Part shown: in pieces, positions 1-9,338 of the stretch | How positions within the stretch are numbered: position 1 is the first letter of the stretch | How the letters are laid out: each line of letters opens with the position of its first letter | Origin: JAJPHY01 sp040754475 | GTDB taxonomy: Bacteria; Actinomycetota; UBA4738; HRBIN12 | Direction of reading: 5' to 3' | Assembly (NCBI GenBank): GCA_040754475.1 | Contig: JBFMCN010000007.1 | Location: forward strand, 1-64,000 | Length of the DNA: 64,000 nt | Position numbers and translations under genes: made by a program | The notes under the pieces: model-generated | The model's database searches: none | Told to the model about the DNA's origin: nothing | The model's input: only the letters and a program-made list of their open reading frames with translations

Positions 1-91
1 ACCCCGCGCTTGGTCTGGGAGCTGGCGTCCCTCCGGCTCGCGGGGGCGTGACCCCGGCGCGCCGGAGGACCATCTTCCGGCCGAGCTCCGG

Positions 92-2977
92 TCAGGCGGG
101 CCTTCCTCGGACCGACACCTCGAGCATGTCCATGAAGAGCGGGTTCCCGCGGTTCGACGTCATGGTGAACCGGATCATGGTGACGTTCTCGGTGCCGGCC
201 TGCGGCTTGAACACGACGAAGCGCCCGAGGGCGAAGCTCGTGGTGTTCACGACCGCCGTGACCCACCTGTGTGTGCCGGACTTGGTCTGGATCGTGAAGC
301 CCTTCATGGCAGCGTCCGGTCCGTCGCCGCACGTTCCGTTCGACGCGACGGCGAACCGTGTGATGTCGACCTTCGCCGGGAGCTTGACCGTGATCGATCT
401 CGGCCCGCCCACGCCGCTCGATCTGTTGTTGACCGAGTCGCTTCCCCAGCCGGTGGAGAGCGAGGCGTCGAGCGCCCCGGACGGACCGCATCCGTACGCC
501 GTGTAGTTCGGCCGGGTGAAGCCCTTGAGCGTGGCGCCCCCCGATGTGGCCGCCCAGTCGCGGGTCGCGGTCAGGTCGATCGTCTGGGCCGCCTGCCCGA
601 TCGTCTTTGCCAACACCCGCGGCTCGTAACCGGCCGCCCTCACGACGAGCCGGTAGTCGTGGAACGGGACGTCCGCGATCGAGTAATGGCCGCTTGCGTC
701 GGTCGTCGCCGAGAGATCGCCCGCCAGGCCGGACATGTGTCCCGCGAAGCCAACGAGCGCTCCCTGGATCGGGTCACCCGTCAACGAGTCGGTGAGCGTT
801 CCGTCTACGGTGGCGCAGTCGGTCGGGCACGTCGGAGGCATGCTGAAGTCCTGGACCGGGTGGACGTCGCCCCCGTCGATAGCCGAGGCGAAGTAGCCCA
901 TGCCGCGGTGGGCGAAGATGGCCCAGAGCGCGTTCACGTCGGCGCCGCCGTAGGCGACGTTGTCGGCCTGGATGATCGCGTTCCGCGCGTCGAGGAACGA
1001 CGGCTCGGGCGGGGACAGCTCCATCCCGCGCGTGATCAGCATCTCCGCCTTCGACGAGCCGAGCGTTCGGCGCAGGTCCCACAGCGTCTGACCCCAGATC
1101 TCGCCGTCCGCGTGGACCTCGGGGCCGCCGATGATCTTGCCGAAGTCCCCGTACGTGTACCCGCCGGTCCCGGCGCTCCCACTGCCCGGGCACGCCCCGT
1201 CGCCGATTCCGACCTGGCAGTCGAGCGGCTCGGTGCGGATCCCCTGGCCGTGGGTTACGTAGTCGCCGACTCGGACGTCCGCCGCGGACCCGTCGACGAT
1301 GAAGCCCTCGTTCACGAGGAGGTCGGTCGCGTACCAGTCGCTCCAGGCCTCGCCCAGCGCGCCGGCCTGGGCGGAGCTGAGGGCTCCATAGCCGTCTGCG
1401 AACGTGACCAGGCGGTTGGACAGCCCGTGCGTGTACTCGTGGAAGACGATGCCGCCGTCGTCGCCTCCGTTCGCGGTCTCCCATCCGGCCTGTGGCCAGG
1501 CGAACAGGTACATCTGCATCGTTGGCGCCTGGCCATCGGGCGGGGTGCTCATGTTCGCGTTGTTGAAGTGGTAGTCGTCCGGGAACCCCGGGTATCTCCT
1601 GTTGGTGTTGGCACCGTCGTCTGTGTTGCCCATCACCGGGTCGCCGCCGAGCCCGAGGCCGGTCGAGTTGACCACCTGGAAGTTGCCGGCGGCCTCGGTG
1701 AATCCGATCGGATCCGCGAGCAGGTGGTCGTGGAAGTGGTTCAGGAAGTAGTAGACCTGCGTCGCGTTCTGCGCCATGTTCGCCTGCCAGCTGTAGGCGA
1801 TGAGCAGGTCCCACGTGCAGGGGAAGGCGGTCGAGCAGTGCTGTGAGGGGGTCACGGTGTTCGTGACGACCGGGAAGTTCCACACGAGCGGAGCCGAGGA
1901 GGCGACCTCGTCACTCGGGTCGGGGGTGTCGTCGTCGTTCACGTCGGGGAACACGTGGGCGTTGTTGCCCGAGAGCGCCAGGTCGCTCGCCACCGGAAAC
2001 TGAGCGTCGTGCTGCGGCATGCCGCCGTTGTTCGGAACGTTGTCGCCGGGGTAGTAGTCCCACACGGAGCCGGTGGCCGTGGAGTCGGACTTCACGATGT
2101 TCGTCCGCCACAGCACGCGCCCGGTGAGCGCATCGACGATCGACAGGTACTCCTCGGTGGAAGAGGTCTTCGTGAGCACCTTCCAGGCAAGTGCCGCGCC
2201 CCCCGAGCGCCCGAACAGGACGAGCTCGGCCGTGTCGCCACTCGAGAAGGAGGTCGTGCGCTGCGCGCCGTGCTGCGTCCGGACGACCCGCCCGCTCGCG
2301 GGGTCCGCGCCCACGCTTCGGCGAGCTGCCGAAACGGCGGCGGCGGCACCGACCCGCGCAGCCATGGTGCGGGGCGCAAGTGCGTGGATCGGCGCTCCCA
2401 TGACGTTGATTAGGCGTCCGTCCTTCGTGACGCTCGCGCGGAGGTCGTTGTCGAAGACGGGAACCCCGCGGTACCGCTGCTGCCACACTAGGTGGTGGGT
2501 GCCGAGGATGTCGACGTAGTCCTTGACGAGCGTGAGGCTCGCGAGATCCGCGTTCGAGAGGCCGAACGCGGATAGGTGCGAGCGCACGTAGGCGAGAACG
2601 ATGCCTTCGGGCCCGGCCTCGCTCGGCCCGGTGAGGAAGCCGTCGAGCCGTGCGACGACCCTCGGCGTTCCCGTGACCGGGCTGACGTCGATCACGCCTT
2701 GCGGACCGAGGCTCCTCGCCAGGGAGGCGCGAGCCGCCGCCACCTGTTCAAAGACGCGGACGGCCGCTGCGCCTTCACGGCTGTCGTAGAAGGGCCGCCC
2801 CTTCATCGTGTTCGTTGCCCGCGCGGAGAGCGCCCCCGGTGACTGGGCGCTGCCCTCGCCGGAGGCCGGCGTCCCGAGCGCGAACAACGCGATCGTCGCG
2901 AGCACGGTGACCGTTGCCGCGAGTCGCGTGCCACTCGTCCTTCGGATGGTGGGATGGGAGCCAGACCCCGGCACCAT
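92..2977 (-). CDS. Secreted M36 (fungalysin-type) zinc metalloprotease
   Basis: A 961-residue exported endopeptidase. The N-terminus has basic residues and a hydrophobic stretch (TVLATIALFALGTPASG), a Sec signal peptide. An FTP-like propeptide region follows, then the M36 catalytic domain with HEYTHG at about residue 512 (zinc ligands and catalytic Glu) and the downstream GEAWSDW carrying the third ligand. After the protease comes a carboxypeptidase-regulatory-like beta domain (DASGHYSIADVPF) and a C-terminal beta-rich domain that may bind substrate or wall. I placed the start at the ATG at 2977 because the AGGGGG ribosome site lies just upstream and the signal peptide then begins properly; the frame stays open to 3076. 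The class is certain from motifs; the substrate is unknown. Confidence 0.9.
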   Translation of the reverse strand: MVPGSGSHPTIRRTSGTRLAATVTVLATIALFALGTPASGEGSAQSPGALSARATNTMKGRPFYDSREGAAAVRVFEQVAAARASLARSLGPQGVIDVSPVTGTPRVVARLDGFLTGPSEAGPEGIVLAYVRSHLSAFGLSNADLASLTLVKDYVDILGTHHLVWQQRYRGVPVFDNDLRASVTKDGRLINVMGAPIHALAPRTMAARVGAAAAVSAARRSVGADPASGRVVRTQHGAQRTTSFSSGDTAELVLFGRSGGAALAWKVLTKTSSTEEYLSIVDALTGRVLWRTNIVKSDSTATGSVWDYYPGDNVPNNGGMPQHDAQFPVASDLALSGNNAHVFPDVNDDDTPDPSDEVASSAPLVWNFPVVTNTVTPSQHCSTAFPCTWDLLIAYSWQANMAQNATQVYYFLNHFHDHLLADPIGFTEAAGNFQVVNSTGLGLGGDPVMGNTDDGANTNRRYPGFPDDYHFNNANMSTPPDGQAPTMQMYLFAWPQAGWETANGGDDGGIVFHEYTHGLSNRLVTFADGYGALSSAQAGALGEAWSDWYATDLLVNEGFIVDGSAADVRVGDYVTHGQGIRTEPLDCQVGIGDGACPGSGSAGTGGYTYGDFGKIIGGPEVHADGEIWGQTLWDLRRTLGSSKAEMLITRGMELSPPEPSFLDARNAIIQADNVAYGGADVNALWAIFAHRGMGYFASAIDGGDVHPVQDFSMPPTCPTDCATVDGTLTDSLTGDPIQGALVGFAGHMSGLAGDLSATTDASGHYSIADVPFHDYRLVVRAAGYEPRVLAKTIGQAAQTIDLTATRDWAATSGGATLKGFTRPNYTAYGCGPSGALDASLSTGWGSDSVNNRSSGVGGPRSITVKLPAKVDITRFAVASNGTCGDGPDAAMKGFTIQTKSGTHRWVTAVVNTTSFALGRFVVFKPQAGTENVTMIRFTMTSNRGNPLFMDMLEVSVRGRPA

Positions 2978-3077
2978 CGTGCGCCCCCTTTCCTCTCGGA
3001 GCAACCGTGAGGGTACGGTAGCACCCGCGAAAGCGTACTCGGTCGTGGCGTATGTGTTTGGGTAGACTCGGCACACC

Positions 3078-3151
3078 GCCGGAGTAGCTCAGCCTGGCAG
3101 AGCAACCGCCTCGTAAGTGGTAGGTCGAGGGTTCAAATCCCTCCTCCGGCT
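3078..3151 (+). tRNA. tRNA-Thr (anticodon CGU)
   Basis: The cloverleaf closes fully. The acceptor arms are GCCGGAG and CTCCGGC, the D-arm is GCTC...GAGC, and the anticodon stem ACCGC/GTGGT has loop CTCGTAA, giving anticodon CGT for ACG codons. The T-arm is GAGGG TTCAAAT CCCTC. The CCA end is not encoded. It stands alone between the protease and the DUF2342 gene. Confidence 0.95.
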
Positions 3152-3206
3152 CGACTGGGTTCTGTCGAGTTAGGCGTGCGGAGGCTCCTTGCTAGAATCG
3201 CCGCCG

Positions 3207-4283
3207 ATGGAGGCCGCCGGGGTCGATTGGTCCATGGGGTCGCGGGCGGCCCGGCTGATCGACTGGGGCACCGCCGCCGACGTAGGGCGACGCGTAGGCG
3301 CGTGGGGACCATCGCTGGCTGCCGTCGACCGGGCGCGCCTCCGGGAGGATCTGGCCGAGGCGGTCCCCCTCGCAGAATCGTTGGTCTCGACGTTCACCGG
3401 CCTCAGGTCGAGCGGGTTCCGCTCTCGCGCCTGGGTGATGTCACGCGCCGAGTGGGTCGATGCGAATCTGCAGGGGATGCAGCGACTCCTCGAGCCGCTC
3501 GCCGCGCGGATGCTCGCGCGGGGTAGCCGCTCTCCATCGAGCCTGCGCCGCAAGGCGTTCGGAGTGCAGATCGGCGCGATCTTCGGGTACGTATCACGGA
3601 AGGTGCTCGGGCAGTACGACGTGTTCCTGCCGCCTGACGACGAGGGGCTCATCTACTTCATCGGCCCCAACGTCTCGGAGACGGAACGCCGCCTCCGCCT
3701 CCCATCCCGCGACTTCCACATGTGGGTTGCGCTCCACGAGGTGACCCATCGCCTGCAGTTCGCTGGGACCCCCTGGCTCCGCGTCTATCTCTCGCGCTTG
3801 GTGAACGAGTACTTAGCGACGGTCCAGCTCGATGCCCGGCAGATGCTCGAGCAGCTCAGGCGGGCGGCCGCCGAGGCACGCGCGGGCGGCGAGTGGAGAG
3901 GGGTCGGGGCGTTCTTCCTGCTGATGACGCCGGAGCAGCGCGAGCTCTTCCACAAGATGCAGGCGGTGATGTCGCTCCTGGAGGGTCACGCGAGCTACGT
4001 GATGAACTCAGTCGCAGTCGGTAGGGTGCGGGACCTGGACCGGATGCGGCGCGGCCTGAAGGAGCGGCGGAGCTCGAGGGGCGTCGAGAAGGCATTCCAG
4101 CGCGCCATCGGCTTCGAGGCCAAGGTCCGCCAGTACGACGTGGGGGAGTCCTTCGTCCGTGCTGCCGTTGAGCGGGTTGGCATGGAGGGGTTCAACCTCG
4201 TCTGGAGGCAGGAGGCCAACCTACCGACTGTCGAGGAGATCGCGAACCCCGATCGCTGGCTCGCGCGGGTCGGCGAAAGCTGA
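3207..4283 (+). CDS. DUF2342 family zinc-dependent metalloprotease-like protein
   Basis: A 358-residue cytoplasmic protein of the actinobacterial DUF2342 family (often labelled coenzyme F420 biosynthesis-associated; the true role is unknown). The HEVTH motif near residue 180 and the downstream NEYL helix are the zinc-binding signature of a metallopeptidase. It directly precedes tilS, the usual actinobacterial position, and overlaps its start by one base. I chose the ATG at 3207 because a TAGAAT hexamer (3193-3198) ends eight bases before it, as for a leaderless message. A TTG at 3189 with GGAGG four bases upstream is the alternative. Confidence 0.85.
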   Translation: MEAAGVDWSMGSRAARLIDWGTAADVGRRVGAWGPSLAAVDRARLREDLAEAVPLAESLVSTFTGLRSSGFRSRAWVMSRAEWVDANLQGMQRLLEPLAARMLARGSRSPSSLRRKAFGVQIGAIFGYVSRKVLGQYDVFLPPDDEGLIYFIGPNVSETERRLRLPSRDFHMWVALHEVTHRLQFAGTPWLRVYLSRLVNEYLATVQLDARQMLEQLRRAAAEARAGGEWRGVGAFFLLMTPEQRELFHKMQAVMSLLEGHASYVMNSVAVGRVRDLDRMRRGLKERRSSRGVEKAFQRAIGFEAKVRQYDVGESFVRAAVERVGMEGFNLVWRQEANLPTVEEIANPDRWLARVGES

Positions 4284-5293
4284 TGTCCCGCCCGCCCGCG
4301 GTCGCCCGCGTGCTCGAGCGTGTGACGGCGACCGCCCGGAGGCACGAGATGTTCCTGCCGGGTCAGACCGTGCTCGTCGCCTGCTCCGGGGGGCCGGACT
4401 CGATGTGCCTCCTGTACTCGCTCCACCACGTGCGACGGCTGTTCAAGGTCAAGCTGGAGGTCTTCCACTTCGACCACCGGCTCCGCCCGGACTCGGGCCG
4501 GGACGCGGAGTACGTGCGCCGGGTCGCTGACCGGCTCCGTCTTCCGTTCCACCTAGCTGTGGCCGACTCCCGGCCGGCGAAGGGCCAGTCGGTCGAGCAC
4601 TGGGCGAGGAGTGCTCGGCTCGTCGGGATGGTGGACGTGATGCGGGAGAGCGGAGCGGCAAAGGTGGCGATCGGCCATACGCTGGACGACCAGGCTGAGA
4701 CCGTGCTCATGGCGGTCCTCGTCGGGTCGGGTCTGGAGGCGGTCGCGGGGATCGCTCCGACGGCCGGTCCGTTCGTTCAGCCCCTCATCGAGGTCGATCG
4801 CGCCGAGGTGGAGGCGTTCTGCACAGCCCTCCATCTCCGACCTCGGCGCGATCCGACGAACCGCGACGTGCGGCTCTTGCGAAACGCGGTCCGACTCAAG
4901 GGCCTGCCCGCTCTCGAGCGCGCGCTCGGACGGGAGCTCAGGTCGCCGCTCGCCCGGACCGGATCTCTGCTTCGCGAGGACGCGCGTGAACTGGCCCGCC
5001 AGGCGTCCGCACCGATCGCCGAGCTGGTCGAGGACACGGCCGAGGGCGTCGGCGTCCCCGCCGTCGAGCTCCTTGCTCTGCCGAAGGCGATCTCGGCTCG
5101 CGTCGTGCGCAGGGCGATCCTGCGAGGTGGGGGATCGCCGACGCGTGAGGACGTGGACGCCGTCCTCGACCTAGCGGCCGGCCGGCCCGGGAGGCGCAGG
5201 GACTTGTCCTGTGGATTGAAGGCCGCGCGGGACAAGGAGTATGTTTCAATCTCTCATCCTTCCCCCGAGGGCCGGGACTCACAAGGGACGTGA
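4283..5293 (+). CDS. tilS: tRNA(Ile)-lysidine synthetase
   Basis: TilS (336 residues) ligates lysine to C34 of tRNA-Ile2 (CAU) using ATP, changing its identity from Met to Ile. The PP-loop SGGPDS is at residues 35-40, followed by the family pattern HFDHRLRPDS and the GHTLDDQAET motif. The C-terminal part is short, typical of actinobacterial TilS. The gene overlaps the last base of the DUF2342 gene, and its stop overlaps the hpt start (TGATG), so the three are probably translated from one message. Confidence 0.95.
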   Translation: MSRPPAVARVLERVTATARRHEMFLPGQTVLVACSGGPDSMCLLYSLHHVRRLFKVKLEVFHFDHRLRPDSGRDAEYVRRVADRLRLPFHLAVADSRPAKGQSVEHWARSARLVGMVDVMRESGAAKVAIGHTLDDQAETVLMAVLVGSGLEAVAGIAPTAGPFVQPLIEVDRAEVEAFCTALHLRPRRDPTNRDVRLLRNAVRLKGLPALERALGRELRSPLARTGSLLREDARELARQASAPIAELVEDTAEGVGVPAVELLALPKAISARVVRRAILRGGGSPTREDVDAVLDLAAGRPGRRRDLSCGLKAARDKEYVSISHPSPEGRDSQGT

Positions 5294-5907
5294 TGGAAGA
5301 CCGGGGCAAGCCGTCTGATCCGAACGAGTCCGTCCCCGCTTCGAGGGTGCCGTTCGCCGAGGCCTACGATCGCGACGTGGATCACGTCCTTCTCACCGAG
5401 GAGCAGATCCAGAATAAGCTGCGAGAGCTGGGTGCGCTGGTCACCCGCGACTACCAGGGTCGGGTGCCGCTCCTCGTAGCCGTGCTGAAGGGCGCGTTCG
5501 TCCTCATGGCGGACCTGGCCCGCCACATCCACATCCCGGTCGAGTTCGACTTCATGGCCGTCGCGTCCTACGGTGCCTCGACCCAGACCTCCGGGGTCGT
5601 GAGGATTCTGAAGGACCTCGACCACGACATCGAGGCGCGTCACGTGCTCCTCGTCGAGGACATCGTCGACACGGGCCTGACACTCAACTACCTGCTCAAG
5701 AACCTGAAGGGCAGGCGCCCGGCGAGCCTGGAGGTCTGCGCGTTGCTGCAGAAGGTGGGACTCCAGCGGGTTCCGCTCGATCTCAAGTACGTCGGCTTCC
5801 AGATCCCGCCGGAGTTCGTGATCGGATATGGGCTGGACTTCGGCGAGCGCTACCGCAACCTTCCTTACATCGGCACGCTGAAGTCGGAGGCCTACCAGGA
5901 CACTTAG
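5293..5907 (+). CDS. hpt: Hypoxanthine phosphoribosyltransferase
   Basis: A 204-residue purine salvage enzyme that converts hypoxanthine or guanine plus PRPP to IMP or GMP. The PRPP-binding loop VEDIVDTGLT is intact, as are the VAVLKGAF segment and the C-terminal GLDFGERYRNLPYIG. The start is the ATG at 5293, which overlaps the tilS stop and has AAGGGA a few bases upstream. The N-terminus is about 20 residues longer than in E. coli Hpt. The tilS-hpt-ftsH order is widely conserved in Gram-positive bacteria. Confidence 0.95.
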   Translation: MEDRGKPSDPNESVPASRVPFAEAYDRDVDHVLLTEEQIQNKLRELGALVTRDYQGRVPLLVAVLKGAFVLMADLARHIHIPVEFDFMAVASYGASTQTSGVVRILKDLDHDIEARHVLLVEDIVDTGLTLNYLLKNLKGRRPASLEVCALLQKVGLQRVPLDLKYVGFQIPPEFVIGYGLDFGERYRNLPYIGTLKSEAYQDT

Positions 5908-6052
5908 CCGTGGGCCGAGGACGCCTGGAGGTTCGCCGACCACACTGGTATCTGGTCGGGGCATGAGCCCCTTGCTACCATCGCGGAGGGCCGAGGCGTG
6001 GGGTAGCCTGGGCCTCGGCGCGTCTCCGAAGCTCGTGTGAAAGGAGCTCGTC

Positions 6053-7969
6053 CTGGCCCCTCCCGAGTCACCCTTCCGACGGTTCATTCGCGGGCCGGCG
6101 ATCTACGTCCTGATCGTCCTGTTCGCTCTCTGGCTCTTCGTCCTCTTCGCGAACAGAGCGGGACGAGGAGAGGAGCTCACGTACTCACGGTTCAAGGCCG
6201 CGCTCCAGAGCGGGCAGGTCCGCACGGCCACGATCCTCGAAGGCGACCAAAGGATCCGGGGCGAGCTCGAGGACGGCAGCAAGTACGAGGTCGCCTATCC
6301 GGCCGAGAACCAAGGCCAGCTCGTGAAGCAGATGGAGAGCGGGGGCGTCTCCGTCGAAGTTGATCCTCAGAAGGGCTCGGCGATCCTCGGGTTCCTGTTC
6401 CAGTTGATCCCGGTGGTTCTGATCGTCGGGGCGTTCATCTGGATCATGAACCAGTCACAAGGGGGCGGCGGTCGCGTCATGCAGTTCGGGAAGGCCCGGG
6501 CCAAGCTGGTGACGAAGGATCAGCCAAAGACGACGTTCGACGACGTCGCGGGAGTGGACGAGGCGATCGAGGAGCTCCAGGAGGTCAAGGAGTACCTGCA
6601 GAACCCCGCGAAGTTCCAGGCGATGGGCGCGAAGATTCCAAGGGGCGTGCTGCTATTTGGGCCGCCGGGCACTGGGAAGACCCTGCTGGCACGCGCCGTC
6701 GCCGGGGAGGCCGGAGTGCCCTTCTACTCGATCTCCGGCTCGGACTTCGTTGAGATGTTCGTCGGAGTCGGCGCCGCCCGCGTTCGCGACCTGTTCGAGC
6801 AAGCGAAGCAGAACGCGCCGGCGATCGTGTTCATAGACGAGATCGACGCCGTGGGCCGGCACCGCGGAGCGGGTCTGGGGGGCGGCCACGACGAGCGCGA
6901 GCAGACGCTGAACCAGCTCCTGGTGGAGATGGACGGGTTCGATCAGCGGACGGCGGTGATCCTGATGGCCGCGACGAACCGGCCGGACATCCTCGATCCC
7001 GCCCTCCTCCGGCCAGGGCGGTTCGATCGCCACGTCGTGATCGATCGGCCCGACCTCGAGGGCCGCAAAGGCATCCTCAAGGTCCACGCGCGAGGCAAGC
7101 CCTTCGATCAAAGCGTGGTGCTCGATACCGTCGCCAAACGCACGCCCGGCTTCACAGGCGCGGACCTCGCTAACGTCATCAACGAGGCGGCGCTTCTCGC
7201 GGCGCGTTGGAGTCGCAAGGCGATAGGGGCCAAGGAGCTCGAGGAGGCGATCGATCGGGTGATGGCCGGTCCCGAACGTAAGAGCCGGGTCATGAACGAG
7301 CGCGAGAAGCGCATGATCGCCTATCACGAGGCCGGCCATGCCCTCGTCGCGCACGTGCTGCCGAACACCGACCCGGTGCACAAGATCTCCGTGATCGCGC
7401 GTGGCCGGGCGCTCGGATACACGCTGACGCTTCCGGAGCAGGACAAGTTCCTCACGACGCGGGAGGAGCTGTCCGACGAGCTCGCGATGCTCCTCGGGGG
7501 CCGCGTGGCGGAGGAGCTGATCTTCGGTGACATCACCACCGGAGCGGCGAACGACATCGAACGCGCGACGAAGGTCGCCAAGCAGATGGTGACCGAGTAC
7601 GGCATGTCCGACGTGCTGGGGCCACTCACCCTCGGCCAGAAGCAGCACGAGGTCTTCCTCGGCCGGGACCTCACCACGCAGCCCGACTACTCGGACCATG
7701 TTGCCTTCGAGATCGACAGCGAGGTCCGCCGGATGATCGACGAGGCGCACGACGAGGCCCTCGACATACTGCGGGAGCATCGCGCGAAGCTCGACGAGAT
7801 CGCCGAGATCCTGATCGAGCGCGAGACCATCGACAGGGAGGACGTCGAGCGGATCCTCGCCGACGTTACCCAGCGGCCCCAGCGCGATCAGGCAGTGCGT
7901 GGCGCGGGCCTCGCGGTCTCGAGACGAGCCGTTCGCGCCGATCAGCCGAAGCCGGGCACGATCGGGTGA
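6053..7969 (+). CDS. ftsH: ATP-dependent zinc metalloprotease FtsH (CTG start)
   Basis: A membrane-anchored AAA+ protease of 638 residues that degrades misfolded membrane and short-lived cytosolic proteins as a hexamer. It has a first membrane helix (about residues 16-33), an extracytoplasmic domain, a second helix (about 111-133), Walker A GPPGTGKT at 203-210, Walker B FIDEID, and the zinc site HEAGH at 425-429. An in-frame stop lies at 6038. No ATG, GTG or TTG occurs in frame until 6323, which would delete the first helix and the periplasm-facing domain. The CTG at 6053 has AAAGGAG six bases upstream and gives a normal family length, so I take it as the start. TAGCCT at 6004 may be the -10 element. 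Confidence 0.92.
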   Translation: MAPPESPFRRFIRGPAIYVLIVLFALWLFVLFANRAGRGEELTYSRFKAALQSGQVRTATILEGDQRIRGELEDGSKYEVAYPAENQGQLVKQMESGGVSVEVDPQKGSAILGFLFQLIPVVLIVGAFIWIMNQSQGGGGRVMQFGKARAKLVTKDQPKTTFDDVAGVDEAIEELQEVKEYLQNPAKFQAMGAKIPRGVLLFGPPGTGKTLLARAVAGEAGVPFYSISGSDFVEMFVGVGAARVRDLFEQAKQNAPAIVFIDEIDAVGRHRGAGLGGGHDEREQTLNQLLVEMDGFDQRTAVILMAATNRPDILDPALLRPGRFDRHVVIDRPDLEGRKGILKVHARGKPFDQSVVLDTVAKRTPGFTGADLANVINEAALLAARWSRKAIGAKELEEAIDRVMAGPERKSRVMNEREKRMIAYHEAGHALVAHVLPNTDPVHKISVIARGRALGYTLTLPEQDKFLTTREELSDELAMLLGGRVAEELIFGDITTGAANDIERATKVAKQMVTEYGMSDVLGPLTLGQKQHEVFLGRDLTTQPDYSDHVAFEIDSEVRRMIDEAHDEALDILREHRAKLDEIAEILIERETIDREDVERILADVTQRPQRDQAVRGAGLAVSRRAVRADQPKPGTIG

Positions 7970-7975
7970 GAGCCG

Positions 7976-8638
7976 ATGCGCGCCCGCTGGGCCACCTTCG
8001 ACTGCTACGGCACGCTCGTGGATTGGATGTCGGGCATCTTCGACACGCTCGCCGAGCTGTGGCCTGGGCGCGACGCCGAGCTTCTACTTGGTGCGTATCA
8101 CGAGATCGAGCCGGAAGTGCAGCGTGACCGCTCCATCCCTTACCGGCAGGTGCTGGCCGAGACGCTGGAGCGGATAGCGCACCGCGAGGGACTCGAGCTG
8201 GAGCCGGATGATCGGGAGGCCCTCGCCGAGTCGCTCCCGGCGTGGCCGCCGTTCTCGGAGGTGCCGGGGGCACTCACCGAGCTCCGTGAGCGGGGGTGGA
8301 AGCTCGCGATCCTCTCGAACACCGACCCCGACCTACTCGAAGCCTCGGTCTCTGCGATCGGCGTTCCGGTCGACCTGCGGATCACGGCGGCGGAGGCGGG
8401 GTCGTACAAGCCGGCACCCGGCCACTGGACCCGATTCTTCTCGGATACGAACGCGGAGCGCTCCCTGCACGTCCACGTCGCTGCATCCCTGTTCCACGAC
8501 ATCGCGCCGTGCGGGGAGCTTGGGCTTGCGACCGTGTGGATCAACCGGCTGGGGGAGGTCTCCGAGCTGCCGCGTGCCGCCGAGCTCCCGGACCTGGAGG
8601 AGCTGCCGGCAACCCTGGACGGACTCGTCGCAAAGTAG
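7976..8638 (+). CDS. HAD-family hydrolase (2-haloacid dehalogenase-like)
   Basis: A 220-residue cytoplasmic HAD-superfamily hydrolase. Motif I is FDCYGTLVDW, with the nucleophilic Asp and the DxYGT form typical of the haloacid dehalogenase-like branch. Motif II is ILSNTD, and a Lys (YKPAPG) provides motif III. The expected acidic pair of motif IV is weak (LFHDIAP). The gene begins seven bases after ftsH and ends just before folE, so it is part of the run. The substrate cannot be predicted; phosphatase activity is as likely as dehalogenase. Confidence 0.8.
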   Translation: MRARWATFDCYGTLVDWMSGIFDTLAELWPGRDAELLLGAYHEIEPEVQRDRSIPYRQVLAETLERIAHREGLELEPDDREALAESLPAWPPFSEVPGALTELRERGWKLAILSNTDPDLLEASVSAIGVPVDLRITAAEAGSYKPAPGHWTRFFSDTNAERSLHVHVAASLFHDIAPCGELGLATVWINRLGEVSELPRAAELPDLEELPATLDGLVAK

Positions 8639-8651
8639 ACTCCGGAGCGTC

Positions 8652-9224
8652 GTGGGGGACTTCGATCGCACCAAGATCGAGAAGGGTGTTCGGTTGGTCC
8701 TGCAGGGGATCGGCGAAGACCCCGAGCGCGACGGCGTAAGAGAGACGCCGGAGCGGGTGGCCGAGATGTTCGAGGAGGTCTTCGCCGGCATCGGCAGGGA
8801 CCCGAACGAGCTCGTCAGCGTCGTGCGAGGCACCGACCACGACGAGATGATCATGGTCAAGGACATCCCCCTGTACTCCGTGTGCGAGCATCACTTGCTG
8901 CCGTTCGTGGGAAGGGCCCACGTCGCCTACATCCCGAACGCGGACGGGCGGATCACCGGGCTCTCGAAGATCGCCCGGGTCGTGGACCTGCTCTCGAAGC
9001 GGCTCCAGGTCCAGGAGCGGTTGACCACGGAGATCGCCGACGCGCTCGACCACGCGCTCGAGCCGCGCGGGGTCTTCGTGGTCATCGAGGCCGAGCACCT
9101 CTGCATGACGATGCGCGGCGTGAAGAAGCCCGGCTCCCTGACGCTCACCTCCGCGGTGCGCGGGCTGTTCCGAAAGGACGCCCGCACCAGGCAGGAGGCG
9201 ATGAGCCTCATCGGCAAGTCATAG
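8652..9224 (+). CDS. folE: GTP cyclohydrolase I
   Basis: The first enzyme of tetrahydrofolate synthesis (190 residues), converting GTP to 7,8-dihydroneopterin triphosphate. The zinc ligands are visible in SVCEHHLLPF and LCMTMRG, and the core pattern GLSKIARVVDLLSKRLQVQE is classic FolE. The GTG at 8652 is chosen as start. GGAG lies about five bases upstream, and a TAGACT hexamer (8636-8641) ends ten bases before it, so either a leadered or a near-leaderless message is possible. It is the first of four folate genes in this run. Confidence 0.95.
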   Translation: MGDFDRTKIEKGVRLVLQGIGEDPERDGVRETPERVAEMFEEVFAGIGRDPNELVSVVRGTDHDEMIMVKDIPLYSVCEHHLLPFVGRAHVAYIPNADGRITGLSKIARVVDLLSKRLQVQERLTTEIADALDHALEPRGVFVVIEAEHLCMTMRGVKKPGSLTLTSAVRGLFRKDARTRQEAMSLIGKS

Positions 9225-9338
9225 CTTGCGTCCCCCGGCGCTCGGGCCCTCTGGCACTCCCGCCGCTCTAGGCGCTGGCGCGAGGCTCTGACCAGCACAC
9301 GGGATCCTTGCGTACAACCCGATCGGAGGTGAGGCGCG

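Noticed and set aside
269..1846. Long plus-strand open frame (525 codons) opposite the M36 protease
   Set aside because: It is Arg/Val/Gly-rich without motifs, in the frame expected to stay open in GC-rich DNA opposite a real gene.
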